64,000 nt of DNA, taken from the IMG/VR virus record IMGVR_UViG_3300044640_001869, positions 62,001 to 126,000 of that record. One strand, given 5' to 3'. Both the position numbers and the translations under genes were made by a program. Origin of the DNA: a virus. Position 1 is the stretch's first letter. Every line of letters begins with the position of its first letter. Positions 17,459 through 25,523 of this stretch are shown here, piece by piece. The notes beneath the pieces were generated by a model, which did not search any database, was not told the origin of the DNA, and worked only from the letters and a program-made list of their open reading frames with translations.

Positions 17459-18170
17459 ATTTGAACACTATTTCATTAGTGATAGGATTCCATTCTACTT
17501 TCCAAGGTGTTTGAGAGTATAAGTATCTTTCATTCAACAATGAAGCATTGAAGTAGTGAGTGTGTCCGTCGAAGTAGTGACCGTGACCTGTGTGGATGTG
17601 ACCACATACGTGTATTTTTGGTTTGATAGATTTTATTCTTTCAGCCAACAATTCACAACCTAAGTGGTCTCCTCTTCTACCTTCAACATCATCTAATAAA
17701 CCCCAAGCTGGTCCGTGAGTGATTAAGATATCCACATCTTCAGGTATCATTTCCCATTTTGACATTAACCCAGGTCCATTTTTTGGTAAGTTAAATGCCC
17801 AATCGTAGAATTCAGGTTGCCAAGGACTTCCCCATATTTTCACTTCAGGTTTATCACCATCTTGGATAGTTATTAATTCGTCTTGTATGTAATTGATAGT
17901 TTTGTAACCTGTCAATATACCATTCACTTTCTCAGCGTTGTTTTGGAAACCCCAATCGTGGTTACCAGCTATGAATATTTTGTGAGCGTAATCTAATTTA
18001 TCAAACCAAGATGCGAATTCAGTTATTTCGTGTTCGTACCCCATAGATGAGATATCACCTGCGTGTAACAATATGTCACCACCTTTTAAATCACCTAATC
18101 CTGACTTTGGATTGTGAACGTGTTTGTGTTTGTTGTGTGTGTCGCTTATTAATGTTAAATCGTAAGTCAT
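17457..18170 (-). CDS. Calcineurin-like metallophosphoesterase
   Basis: 237 residues with all five metal motifs: LISDTHNKH, LLHAGDIS, IAGNHDW, ITHGPAWG and CGHIHTGHG. The arrangement resembles MPPED-type class III cyclic nucleotide phosphodiesterases. A substrate such as a cyclic nucleotide signal is a plausible anti-defence use, but this is inference. TATATTTG (18186-18193, minus strand) lies 15 nt upstream. Confidence 0.9.
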   Translation of the reverse strand: MTYDLTLISDTHNKHKHVHNPKSGLGDLKGGDILLHAGDISSMGYEHEITEFASWFDKLDYAHKIFIAGNHDWGFQNNAEKVNGILTGYKTINYIQDELITIQDGDKPEVKIWGSPWQPEFYDWAFNLPKNGPGLMSKWEMIPEDVDILITHGPAWGLLDDVEGRRGDHLGCELLAERIKSIKPKIHVCGHIHTGHGHYFDGHTHYFNASLLNERYLYSQTPWKVEWNPITNEIVFK

Positions 18171-18185
18171 ATCTTTTGTTTTTTA

Positions 18186-18193
18186 CAAATATA
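18186..18193 (-). promoter_or_regulatory. TATATTTG box before metallophosphoesterase
   Basis: CAAATATA on the plus strand, 15 nt from the start at 18170. Confidence 0.6.
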
Positions 18194-18194
18194 A

Positions 18195-18695
18195 TCAAAT
18201 TTCATCTATCGGTGATATCATTTGTTTATCTTCTAATAATAATTTATCATTTTCTGATAATGTTTCTTTACCGTATTTTAATATCTTATCTAAGACATCA
18301 TCTTTTGTTAGATTTTCTTGACGATATTTAAAAAAATCAAATTTCATTTCAAATTCAAAAAATCCAAACACTGAAGTATCAAATCTATCATATAAAACAT
18401 CTTCAGTAATGTCGTCAATTAGAGTATACCCACTCAAACCTTCGTGAAGTTTTTTATCAATTAATTTTATGAACTCAATTTGTGATTCTGTTAAATATAA
18501 AACATTGTAATTCAAATCACCTTCTCTCCAATGACAAACCTTACCGTTATATTTTAAATCAATAATGACTTCACTATCAACTAATTGATGAATTTTTTCT
18601 AATTCAACATCAGTTAAATTTTTTATTCCTGAATCACTTTCCTCATCATTGAATGATGATATCATTCTGTAAATTCTGTTATATTTCTCAGTCAT
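18195..18695 (-). CDS. Hypothetical protein, 166 residues
   Basis: No family recognised. Soluble, acidic, mixed alpha/beta, with YNRIYRMISSFNDEE near the start and DVLDKILKYGKETLSENDK near the end. It overlaps the upstream 62-residue gene by 8 nt and is the last gene of a four-gene operon starting at 19651. Confidence 0.7.
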   Translation of the reverse strand: MTEKYNRIYRMISSFNDEESDSGIKNLTDVELEKIHQLVDSEVIIDLKYNGKVCHWREGDLNYNVLYLTESQIEFIKLIDKKLHEGLSGYTLIDDITEDVLYDRFDTSVFGFFEFEMKFDFFKYRQENLTKDDVLDKILKYGKETLSENDKLLLEDKQMISPIDEI

Positions 18696-18879
18696 TGTTC
18701 TTAGTTAAATATATTATTAAATCATCTATACTCAATCCATCCTTTGGTTTACCAAGATTATATGTGGTGAAAGTTTTATTATCGTTTTCAACTTTCACCA
18801 TCAAATAACCCAATTCACTCAAGTATATTTTTGTTAGTTCACCCTCACCATTGGGTGTGTTTATCACTAATCCCACCAT
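18688..18879 (-). CDS. Small beta-rich protein, 63 residues
   Basis: MVGLVINTPNGEGELTKIYL begins a KOW/SH3-like strand pattern (GEGELTKIYLSELGYLMVKV). No function assigned. It overlaps both neighbours (13 and 8 nt), which supports it as a true coupled gene. Confidence 0.65.
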   Translation of the reverse strand: MVGLVINTPNGEGELTKIYLSELGYLMVKVENDNKTFTTYNLGKPKDGLSIDDLIIYLTKNND

Positions 18880-19481
18880 CCCTCAATTCTCCTTTCCATT
18901 ATTTTGAATACTAATTTACGACATCTATCTTGATTCTCGTGAGCAATCTCCATTGCAATTAGTTGTTTGTCTTTTTCTTCAATAGGTCTATTGAATCTAC
19001 TAACTTCACCTGACATTACACGTTTGTATTGACGTGGGTATTTTTTGAAGTAGTCGTCAAAATTCTCAGAAATCAAATCAACCTCTAATCTTTTGGAATC
19101 TTTATATTTTTCAGGGATATCATCTTCATCAGTAATGTCTAACCAATTAAAGTTAGATTCGTGATAGTCCATATATTCCATATCGTAGTGGTCATCTTGA
19201 CAACGTTGGATTAAACGAGAAGTTAATCTCATTAATTCAGCATCTCGTTTAGCTCTTGTGTGTCTATTGTGACCACCAATATAATCCGCTTGGTTGTTTA
19301 ATTTAACTTTGATAAGTTCATATATGAAAGAGTGGTCCCAATCACGGTCTCTCCATATCACAGGAAACCATTTCCAAAGGTTTTTAACTCCTTCAATGAA
19401 ATTTTTGTGCCAGTATCTACCATCAAATTTCCACCACAATCTTATTTTTTCAAATACTGTTATTTTATCGTCTCTTTCCAT
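18867..19481 (-). CDS. Phage hypothetical protein, 204 residues
   Basis: Trp-rich N-terminus (FEKIRLWWKFDGRYWHKNF, GVKNLWKWFPVIWRDRDWDH), then a charged helical body with DAELMRLTSRLIQRCQDDHY and an end RIEGWWD. I recognise the FPVIWRDRDWDH pattern from phage proteins of unknown function. Overlaps both neighbours. Confidence 0.7.
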   Translation of the reverse strand: MERDDKITVFEKIRLWWKFDGRYWHKNFIEGVKNLWKWFPVIWRDRDWDHSFIYELIKVKLNNQADYIGGHNRHTRAKRDAELMRLTSRLIQRCQDDHYDMEYMDYHESNFNWLDITDEDDIPEKYKDSKRLEVDLISENFDDYFKKYPRQYKRVMSGEVSRFNRPIEEKDKQLIAMEIAHENQDRCRKLVFKIMERRIEGWWD

Positions 19482-19651
19482 TCCTCAAAAGTTTTTTTAG
19501 TTTCATCATATCTCTCATAAAACGTATCCTTATTCACCCAATAGTATTTAACAAGACTAACCTTAAAAAACACCTCACCCTCAAGTTCAACGTATTTCTC
19601 AACCTCACCCGTTACTGGGTTTACAATCAAATATTCGTTTATAATCTTCAT
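19460..19651 (-). CDS. Small protein, 63 residues; start set by promoter
   Basis: The start at 19651 (MKIINEYLIVNPVTGEVEKY) is chosen over an in-frame ATG at 19771: TATATTTG sits exactly 4 nt upstream, and a terminator hairpin (19685-19706) separates the farther ATG. The product is a short beta protein ending in a lysine-rich helix. First gene of the operon running to 18195. Confidence 0.65.
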   Translation of the reverse strand: MKIINEYLIVNPVTGEVEKYVELEGEVFFKVSLVKYYWVNKDTFYERYDETKKTFEEWKETIK

Positions 19652-19655
19652 AGGA

Positions 19656-19663
19656 CAAATATA
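19656..19663 (-). promoter_or_regulatory. TATATTTG box, 4 nt from start at 19651
   Basis: CAAATATA on the plus strand; decides the start of the small gene. Confidence 0.65.
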
Positions 19664-19680
19664 CAGAGTTTTTTCCAATA

Positions 19681-19710
19681 AAAAAAGGGAATCCGAAAAT
19701 TCCCTTTTGA
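19681..19710. terminator. Hairpin terminator
   Basis: AAGGGAAT (19685-19692) / ATTCCCTT (19699-19706) with flanking A and T runs. Confidence 0.75.
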
Positions 19711-19781
19711 AGATATATAGTGGCTCTCGTGATGAGAGAGATAGTAATAATAAATACTCACTAAATCTCAAAAAATCAACT

Positions 19782-20012
19782 TCAATAACTCATTGAGCTA
19801 ACTTTTTTTCTTGTTTTACTTAAAATAACCTTTTCAATCTTAGTATAAGATACCTCAATTTTAGAAAAATCAACAGAAATGTCAGTTTTTTTCCACTTCT
19901 CAACCAATCTGTTAAATAAATTACGAGATACCTTAATTTGGTCTAATGTCTTACAAGAAGATAATACATCTACCACCCAATCATACTCACTTTTAAAGAA
20001 AACCTTATCCAT
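19782..20012 (-). CDS. Phage hypothetical protein, 76 residues
   Basis: KVFFKSEYDWVVDVLSSCKT followed by two helices and a basic tail (ILSKTRKKVSSMSY). A helical pattern I have seen in small phage early proteins; function unknown. The 77 nt between it and the hairpin at 19681 hold no gene. Confidence 0.65.
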   Translation of the reverse strand: MDKVFFKSEYDWVVDVLSSCKTLDQIKVSRNLFNRLVEKWKKTDISVDFSKIEVSYTKIEKVILSKTRKKVSSMSY

Positions 20013-20036
20013 TTTGTTTATTTTAAATTGTTAACA

Positions 20037-20414
20037 CTATTTTAAGTTATATTTCACCAATATATTATCAATGTAGTCTTTTATTGTCTTTAATACAACC
20101 ACCTTTGTCGCATCAGGGTCAATTCTATCAATATCATCCTCAACCATGTTAAAAATACGTTTTTTTATGTATTTTTTCTGATTAGTTAATATATAACTTT
20201 TATCGTCAATCACAATTTTTACTAAATCCCCTAAAAATGGTAATTCTTCGATACGTTTTTGCTTTTCTTCATCATTTAACCCCATTTCATCGACAGGTCT
20301 AAAGAATTGGAAGTTTCTTTTCAAATATGACATCACTTTGTTACTTGATTTAACATCTGAATACATATCTTTTATGTTTTTCTTTTCTTCCTCGGTTAAT
20401 ATTAATCTTCCCAT
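20037..20414 (-). CDS. Tagged helical protein
   Basis: MGRLILTEEEKKNIKDMYSD is a tag close to those at 39840 and 45748. The remaining 105 residues are charged and helical, with RNFQFFRPVDEMG and DDIDRIDPDATKVVVLKTIK. Unlike most tagged genes it is preceded by a TATATTTG box (20434-20441) 19 nt upstream. Confidence 0.7.
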   Translation of the reverse strand: MGRLILTEEEKKNIKDMYSDVKSSNKVMSYLKRNFQFFRPVDEMGLNDEEKQKRIEELPFLGDLVKIVIDDKSYILTNQKKYIKKRIFNMVEDDIDRIDPDATKVVVLKTIKDYIDNILVKYNLK

Positions 20415-20433
20415 AATTCTATTTATTATATAT

Positions 20434-20441
20434 CAAATATA
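20434..20441 (-). promoter_or_regulatory. TATATTTG box before tagged gene at 20414
   Basis: CAAATATA on the plus strand, within the 41-nt divergent spacer. Confidence 0.5.
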
Positions 20442-20455
20442 AATATAATTCTATT

Positions 20456-20728
20456 ATGATTACGTTTCTAGAATATTTAATTAATCATAAATTTAAGTGT
20501 GACCTTGAACTCTTATACGGTGTGGGGTCAAAGGTAATGATTAATTCGTTTAAGTATTCTACAAATGATAAATTATTTGTTATTGACTGTAAATTAATCG
20601 TTGGGGACACCACTTTGGAGGACTTAAACGAACTATTGAGGGATGGTATGGACTTTATATTAGGTAAATGTTGGAGATTGACAGGTTATAAACAAAAAAT
20701 AATGGTTATATCATCAATGGACATTTGA
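20456..20728 (+). CDS. Hypothetical protein, 90 residues
   Basis: No family recognised. Alternating beta/alpha pattern (YGVGSKVMINSFKYS, KLFVIDCKLIVGD, LEDLNELLRDGMDFILGKCW). Divergent from the tagged gene at 20414. Confidence 0.65.
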   Translation: MITFLEYLINHKFKCDLELLYGVGSKVMINSFKYSTNDKLFVIDCKLIVGDTTLEDLNELLRDGMDFILGKCWRLTGYKQKIMVISSMDI

Positions 20729-20773
20729 TTATTCTAAAATCTATAATTATACTTATATAAAATCTTAAATAAT

Positions 20774-21202
20774 ATGAAAAAAGTTGAAACAGGTGATACT
20801 ATTAAGGTTCACTACACAGGTAAATTACACGATGGGACTATTTTTGATTCATCATTAAACGAAGGTCGTGAACCACTTGAAGTTGTTTTAGGTGAAACCC
20901 CATTAATCCAAGGATTTGTTGATGGTTTATACGGAATGACAGTTGGTGAGAAAAAAACAGTTGAAATTGAATCTGATAACGCTTACGGGCAAGTTATGGA
21001 ACAATTGATTAGTGTTGTACCTAAAGAACAAGTTCCTGTAGGTGTTCAAGCTGGTGAACACTTACAAGCGATGGGACCAAACGGTCAACCAATTAACGTT
21101 CTTGTTACCGAAGTAACTGAAGACAATATTACAGTTGACGCTAATCACCCATTAGCTGGTAAAGATTTAATTTTTGAACTTGAATTAGTTGAGATTAAAT
21201 AA
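20774..21202 (+). CDS. SlyD-like FKBP peptidyl-prolyl isomerase
   Basis: 142 residues: VETGDTIKVHYTGKLHDGTI begins the FKBP barrel, FDSS and PLEVVLGETPLIQGFVDGL complete the active-site edge, an insert-in-flap (DNAYGQVMEQLISVVPKEQV) follows, and DANHPLAGKDLIFELELVEI closes it. This is the SlyD/FkpA-type layout without a His-rich metal tail. It accelerates prolyl isomerisation; together with DnaK it gives the phage its own folding factors. Confidence 0.95.
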   Translation: MKKVETGDTIKVHYTGKLHDGTIFDSSLNEGREPLEVVLGETPLIQGFVDGLYGMTVGEKKTVEIESDNAYGQVMEQLISVVPKEQVPVGVQAGEHLQAMGPNGQPINVLVTEVTEDNITVDANHPLAGKDLIFELELVEIK

Positions 21203-21231
21203 AAAAACCCCCTTAATTGGGGGTTTTTTTA
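21200..21231. terminator. Bidirectional terminator
   Basis: CCCCC (21208-21212) TTAATT GGGGG (21219-21223) with A and T runs; same stem-loop as at 17.4 kb. Confidence 0.85.
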
Positions 21232-21615
21232 TTCATACATATTTTCTACGTATTCGGGATATTTCTTTTCAAACATTTTAACTAATTGACCAGCATAAGC
21301 GTTAGCTTCATCTTCATTTTTACCTCCGATATCAGGACCAATTTCTCTTTTTTCAATACTATGTTGGTGTTCGTGAACCCATTCGTGAGCAATTGTTCTA
21401 AAAATATCACGAGTCATTCTATTTTGACATAACACTTTGATATAATTAGGTAATCGACTACCTGTTGTCATCTTATCTTTTCTTACACCTAAAAACTCAA
21501 TTTTTAAATCATCTTTTAGTGGGAATTTTTTTTGTAGTAGTTTGAAAAACTTATCAAACATTTTATGTTTTTTTTTATTAATTCCTGAATTATTATGTAC
21601 TACAGTTAATTTCAT
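21229..21615 (-). CDS. Minimal HExxH metallopeptidase-like protein
   Basis: 128 residues. FRTIAHEWVHEHQHS (H77, E78, H81) is the zinc site, and GGKNEDEANAYAGQLV about 15 residues later supplies the Glu third ligand of gluzincins (E-x-x-A-x-x-x-A). One of the smallest such proteins I would expect to be active. Diverges from the tagged muramidase-like gene. Confidence 0.75.
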   Translation of the reverse strand: MKLTVVHNNSGINKKKHKMFDKFFKLLQKKFPLKDDLKIEFLGVRKDKMTTGSRLPNYIKVLCQNRMTRDIFRTIAHEWVHEHQHSIEKREIGPDIGGKNEDEANAYAGQLVKMFEKKYPEYVENMYE

Positions 21616-21625
21616 TGTTTTTTAA

Positions 21626-21632
21626 TATTTAT
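21626..21632 (+). promoter_or_regulatory. TATTTAT box, 17 nt from start at 21650
   Basis: Upstream of the tagged muramidase-like gene. Confidence 0.45.
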
Positions 21633-21649
21633 ATATAAATACAATAAAA

Positions 21650-22459
21650 ATGAAGAATAGAATTGTAATCACTGAATCAGAAAAACAACAGATAAAAAAT
21701 CAATATAATATCAATGAGAATTACGTTGAAGCGTTAATGAATTTATTTGCTAACAAATCAAAAACTACTGAAAAAAAAGATGATGAATCATCCGATGATA
21801 GTACATCAAATGACGACTATTTGGATACAAAGTCTACAGGGTCAGTTGATTCTAAATGGATGAAAGTAACCAAAAAAGTTATTGATAAGTTTGAAGGTGG
21901 TTATTGGAATGGGTCAACACCTAATAACAAAAAAACAAGTAAGTTAGGTATTTGTACTAATCACCCTGAAGGTAGTATGGGAGCTTCAACTGAAACTATG
22001 TTTGGTCTTGACAGATACAATGGTACTATTGAAAAAACACCTGAAGGTAAAGAATTTTTCAGACTAATAGATAAACAGAAAAAAGACCTTGGTATGGATA
22101 AATTCTGTAAAAAATGGAAATGGCTTTATAGAGGTGGTGATTTAGAAGATAAGTTAAAGACATTGGCGGCTAAGATAATGAAACAAAGTTATGATAGAAA
22201 TGCGGGTAATTACTTTTCACCTGAACTTAAAAAACGTGTTGAAAGTAATGACCGATTATTAATGCACTTTTCATATGCAAGTTGGAATGGTCCTGGGTTT
22301 TTCCAAAAATTCGCAAAAAGTTTAAATAATGCGGTTAAAGATGGTAAGTCTGATAAAGAATTATTAAAACAAGCAATTGCTGATAGAAAAAATACCGGAT
22401 TAATTAGACAAGAAAAAGTTGCCGCGGTATTAACTGACCCTAATTTAAATTTAGCATAA
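21650..22459 (+). CDS. Tagged muramidase-like protein
   Basis: The tag RIVITESEKQQIKNQYNINE has NINE|N as a possible maturation site, followed by a linker rich in D/S/T/K (40-70). Residues 72-269 start KVIDKFEGGYWNG, the E-G-G-Y motif of GH108-like phage lysozymes, then KLGICTNHPEGSMGASTETM and YASWNGPGFFQKFAKSLNNA, also muramidase-like. It would be a second lytic enzyme, plausibly virion-borne for entry, distinct from the endolysin. TATTTAT lies 17 nt upstream; its stop codon overlaps the next gene's start (TAATG). Confidence 0.8.
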   Translation: MKNRIVITESEKQQIKNQYNINENYVEALMNLFANKSKTTEKKDDESSDDSTSNDDYLDTKSTGSVDSKWMKVTKKVIDKFEGGYWNGSTPNNKKTSKLGICTNHPEGSMGASTETMFGLDRYNGTIEKTPEGKEFFRLIDKQKKDLGMDKFCKKWKWLYRGGDLEDKLKTLAAKIMKQSYDRNAGNYFSPELKKRVESNDRLLMHFSYASWNGPGFFQKFAKSLNNAVKDGKSDKELLKQAIADRKNTGLIRQEKVAAVLTDPNLNLA

Positions 22460-23568
22460 TGAGAAAGTATGTAATGAAAGAAGAAGTCGGAGTTCCAAAA
22501 GACATTGAGAAAGCCGGTGAAAAATTATATTATGATATTTTAAATAGTTTACAAAAAGTTGATAGCTCAACTGAAATTACCAATGAGATAAATGAAGTGA
22601 TTGATTTTAACACAAATTTAGTTATTGGTAATGAAAATAATCAATTAACTATAACTGATGTTAATTTAATTCTTGATTTTGTTGAATTGAATCATAATAA
22701 AGTTGTTCTAATGTCTGCGGGTTATAATCCCCGTCCGAGTGTTGACAGAAAACGTTGGATTTTAGTTAATAATAACGACCCTAAAGAATTATATATTAGA
22801 TTATCATTTGGTTATCCTGATGCTGATGTTCAAACTACTTATTTTTCAAAAATCATTGGTTATTATACTTCAAATTCAAGACAAATCATTTCAAGTTTAA
22901 CTCACGAATTAAAACACGCATATGATTTCTACGTTAAACCTAAAGAAAGTTTAAAAGATTTTTCTCATTATCTGGGAATTACTAGAGCTAATAGGTATAA
23001 TCTTAAATCCATTCAAGACTTTCTACATTTGTTATACTTGGCAACTGAAACTGAACTTTTAGTTAAACCAAGTGAAGTTTATTCTAAAATGACTTTAGAT
23101 GGTGTTAATAAAACTAATTTTCTTAATTTTTTATTAGAAGAAGAAACTTATATTGAATTTAAAAAGATGAGAGAATTTACTTATGAAAAACTTATTAACG
23201 ATATTGTCACCGAACTTGATGATGACTCTATTAACCCTAATAATGTGTTAAGGGGGGTCTATGTAAGTATGTCTCAAATTAAATTAGATACTATGACAGG
23301 TTACGTAAAAGATTTTTTTGAGGTAATGTTATCTAAATTGCAGGGTATTGATGATAAAAGCAATGAATTTATGGAGAAGTATTTTGAAGAATTAACGAAA
23401 TATCAAGATAACCCCTCAGAATATTTTAAACAACAAGTTAAACATCTAAACAGGGTTGGTAATTATATGATTAAAAAAATTGGTAAACTCTATTCAATCG
23501 CTAAAGAAGATTCAGAAACAGGTGATATAATAAGAAAAATATATAATAAAACAAACCCCCAAAAATAA
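22459..23568 (+). CDS. HExxH metallopeptidase-like protein
   Basis: 369 residues with a zinc motif SSLTHELKHAYDFYVKP (H149, E150, H153) and LATETELLVKPSEVY (about 195-210) as probable third-ligand region. MRKYVMKEE is a short tag-like start. Rest unassigned and helical. Translationally coupled to the tagged muramidase-like gene (TAATG overlap), suggesting a joint role, possibly in processing or cell entry. Confidence 0.75.
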   Translation: MRKYVMKEEVGVPKDIEKAGEKLYYDILNSLQKVDSSTEITNEINEVIDFNTNLVIGNENNQLTITDVNLILDFVELNHNKVVLMSAGYNPRPSVDRKRWILVNNNDPKELYIRLSFGYPDADVQTTYFSKIIGYYTSNSRQIISSLTHELKHAYDFYVKPKESLKDFSHYLGITRANRYNLKSIQDFLHLLYLATETELLVKPSEVYSKMTLDGVNKTNFLNFLLEEETYIEFKKMREFTYEKLINDIVTELDDDSINPNNVLRGVYVSMSQIKLDTMTGYVKDFFEVMLSKLQGIDDKSNEFMEKYFEELTKYQDNPSEYFKQQVKHLNRVGNYMIKKIGKLYSIAKEDSETGDIIRKIYNKTNPQK

Positions 23569-23582
23569 TGGGGGTTTTTTTA
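23549..23582. terminator. Bidirectional terminator
   Basis: AAACCCCC (23553-23560) / GGGGGTTT (23570-23577) with a long T-run; overlaps the end of the metallopeptidase gene. Confidence 0.8.
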
Positions 23583-24134
23583 TTTCATATCATCAATATA
23601 AAGAAATTGTTCATCCTTACGAAATCTTTTGTGGATAACAACATATATACAACCATATCGTCCACTTTTACTTTTTAATTGAACGTATGTCACAACAATT
23701 TTAGTAACACCATCATTATTAAATCGTTTAACTAACTCACAATCGGATAATAATTCTGTAATAATTGAATGTTTACAACTATAACAAGTGTTCTCAACTT
23801 CTTTATAAAACAAATTAGTTGTAGAATCAATAGTTATGTTATTTACCATATAACTTAATGTTTTCATAACTAATTTTTTGTTAACACTTTTACCTTTAAC
23901 AAATAAATTAGTTAATGTGTCTGACAAATAAAAATTTATATTTATATCAGTTGTTATTTGAATATAATTACCATTTTGGAGACATTCAAAAGCTTCCTCA
24001 GATTCCACTTCATAATCACTAGTTGTTATAATAGTATTATTAACGTTATAACTGTATTTATAAAATCTTTCATACACAACATCTTGCGAAAAAATTGTCG
24101 AACTAATCAACAATAAAAAAATTAACAACTTCAT
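23580..24134 (-). CDS. Exported protein with Sec signal peptide
   Basis: 184 residues. Residues 1-17 are a signal peptide (MKLLIFLLLISSTIFSQ), with cleavage probably before D18 as in Bacteroidetes S-x-x-x-S-Q-D sites. The mature part is beta-rich with CYSCKHSIITELLSDCE. No family recognised. It would act in the periplasm or outside the host. Confidence 0.7.
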   Translation of the reverse strand: MKLLIFLLLISSTIFSQDVVYERFYKYSYNVNNTIITTSDYEVESEEAFECLQNGNYIQITTDININFYLSDTLTNLFVKGKSVNKKLVMKTLSYMVNNITIDSTTNLFYKEVENTCYSCKHSIITELLSDCELVKRFNNDGVTKIVVTYVQLKSKSGRYGCIYVVIHKRFRKDEQFLYIDDMK

Positions 24135-24135
24135 A

Positions 24136-24432
24136 TTAAAAAATTAAACCGTCAATACCTAAAAACTCACATATCTTACCTAACTCAGGTTTCATACTAA
24201 TTGGGTAAATATCGTATTTTAAATCTCTACCTTCGGAATCAATTAAACTAAGTTTCCCACTAACATAATTGTATATGTTTTTGTCGTTTAAGATTGCTAT
24301 TAACTCTTGATGTTCGTCAATCATCATATAACCATCTTGTGTTTTAAACGTTTTTAAAATAGGGCCCTCTGAATTCAACAATTCAATACTTGGGAATTTC
24401 TTTTTCAACAAACTTACTTCTTTCTTCTTCAT
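24136..24432 (-). CDS. Hypothetical protein, 98 residues
   Basis: No family recognised. Lysine-rich start (MKKKEVSLLKKKFPSIELLN), then a beta-rich body with QDGYMMIDEHQELIAILNDK. One nt from the exported-protein gene and 3 nt from the upstream gene: one operon. Confidence 0.65.
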   Translation of the reverse strand: MKKKEVSLLKKKFPSIELLNSEGPILKTFKTQDGYMMIDEHQELIAILNDKNIYNYVSGKLSLIDSEGRDLKYDIYPISMKPELGKICEFLGIDGLIF

Positions 24433-24435
24433 AGT

Positions 24436-24669
24436 TTAACTTATTATTTTGATTTCACTTTCTGTTTCTATTACCACTCTTGCACCACAACTTAATATGG
24501 GTTTTTTATCCCCACTACCACAATATATTATCTTACTTGGACCAAGTATCTCAACTTCATTACAATACGTGTTCTTACGTCCTTGTTTTATCGTTATTAC
24601 CGGTAAATCGGTATCTTTTGTCTTATTTGACCTGATATGATGTTGATTAACGTGAATCCTCGTCTTCAT
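24436..24669 (-). CDS. Small beta protein, 77 residues
   Basis: LPVITIKQGRKNTYCNEVEI and ILGPSKIIYCGSGDKKPILS with GARVVIETESEIKII form a compact beta pattern that I recognise from phage and prophage proteins of unknown function. TATATTTG lies 5 nt upstream. Confidence 0.7.
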   Translation of the reverse strand: MKTRIHVNQHHIRSNKTKDTDLPVITIKQGRKNTYCNEVEILGPSKIIYCGSGDKKPILSCGARVVIETESEIKIIS

Positions 24670-24674
24670 ATATT

Positions 24675-24682
24675 CAAATATA
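24675..24682 (-). promoter_or_regulatory. TATATTTG box, 5 nt from start at 24669
   Basis: CAAATATA on the plus strand, immediately upstream of the 77-residue gene. Confidence 0.6.
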
Positions 24683-24692
24683 AGAAATTAAT

Positions 24693-25523
24693 TTAACTAA
24701 TTCTTTTAATTATGTCTTTTATTCTTGAACATATTTCAACCGCGATTGGAATAGACATTAATGATATTAAAAATTGATTAATATATGAAAACATTGCTAT
24801 AGCTTGTCCTTGACTTAAATTCGTTTTACTATGTGTAAACACAATTAAACAAATTATTAAAAAAGACCCCTTAATAACATTCATTGATACCCAATTTTTG
24901 GCTTGTAATGTTGAATTGAATATAACTAAGTCTCTTCTTCGTTTTAAGAACTGATTAATACTCTGTTCATCTTCACTATTAATAACATCAATTTTACGTT
25001 CATAGTGTGAATTACTAACCCTAATCCCTTGAGCAATCTTTTTATACAAAAAATAAACAACAAAACTAATCGGAATGAATGCGAAAAAAACAATAAACCC
25101 TGTTAATATATGTTCAAACAATATAAAAAACAAAGAACCAATAATTGACACAAATGACATTATGATATATTGAACATCGTTCTCCATAAAATTAATTATG
25201 TTTTGAGCCATTTCAGTTCTTGCATTTCTTGAAGATTTGTCAGATGTTTTATCTGACTCAAGATATTCAATAACCAAATTATTATAAATTTTACTATAAA
25301 CTTTGGTATCAAAGACCATTCTTCTGTATATGAAAAAATTCGCAAAAATCTCAACAGATATTAACACGTATACCCACATATAATCTTTATGGATTAAACC
25401 ATCAATTGTTTTACCAATAATGTATGGTTCACATAAAAAAATAGAATGTGCTACTAACATATAAACATATATTATCAGTAGAGAAGATTTATTATTCTTA
25501 AATATGTTAATTAAAAACTTCAT
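24693..25523 (-). CDS. ABC-transporter membrane domain without ATPase
   Basis: 276 residues with about six membrane helices in exporter order (for example LLIIYVYMLVAHSIFLCEPY, IIMSFVSIIGSLFFILFEHI, IVFFAFIPISFVVYFLY). Helix 1 leads into YIIGKTIDGLI, the first-coupling-helix pattern of ABC type IV exporters. The nucleotide-binding domain is absent and the frame ends naturally in RIKDIIKRIS; the next gene is thymidylate synthase. Either a regulatory fragment or a host-interacting membrane protein. Confidence 0.7.
   Translation of the reverse strand: MKFLINIFKNNKSSLLIIYVYMLVAHSIFLCEPYIIGKTIDGLIHKDYMWVYVLISVEIFANFFIYRRMVFDTKVYSKIYNNLVIEYLESDKTSDKSSRNARTEMAQNIINFMENDVQYIIMSFVSIIGSLFFILFEHILTGFIVFFAFIPISFVVYFLYKKIAQGIRVSNSHYERKIDVINSEDEQSINQFLKRRRDLVIFNSTLQAKNWVSMNVIKGSFLIICLIVFTHSKTNLSQGQAIAMFSYINQFLISLMSIPIAVEICSRIKDIIKRIS

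Noticed and set aside
24693-25523. ABC transporter truncated by frameshift
   Set aside because: I found no continuation of Walker A/B or signature motifs in any frame downstream; thymidylate synthase begins after the stop (minus strand order).
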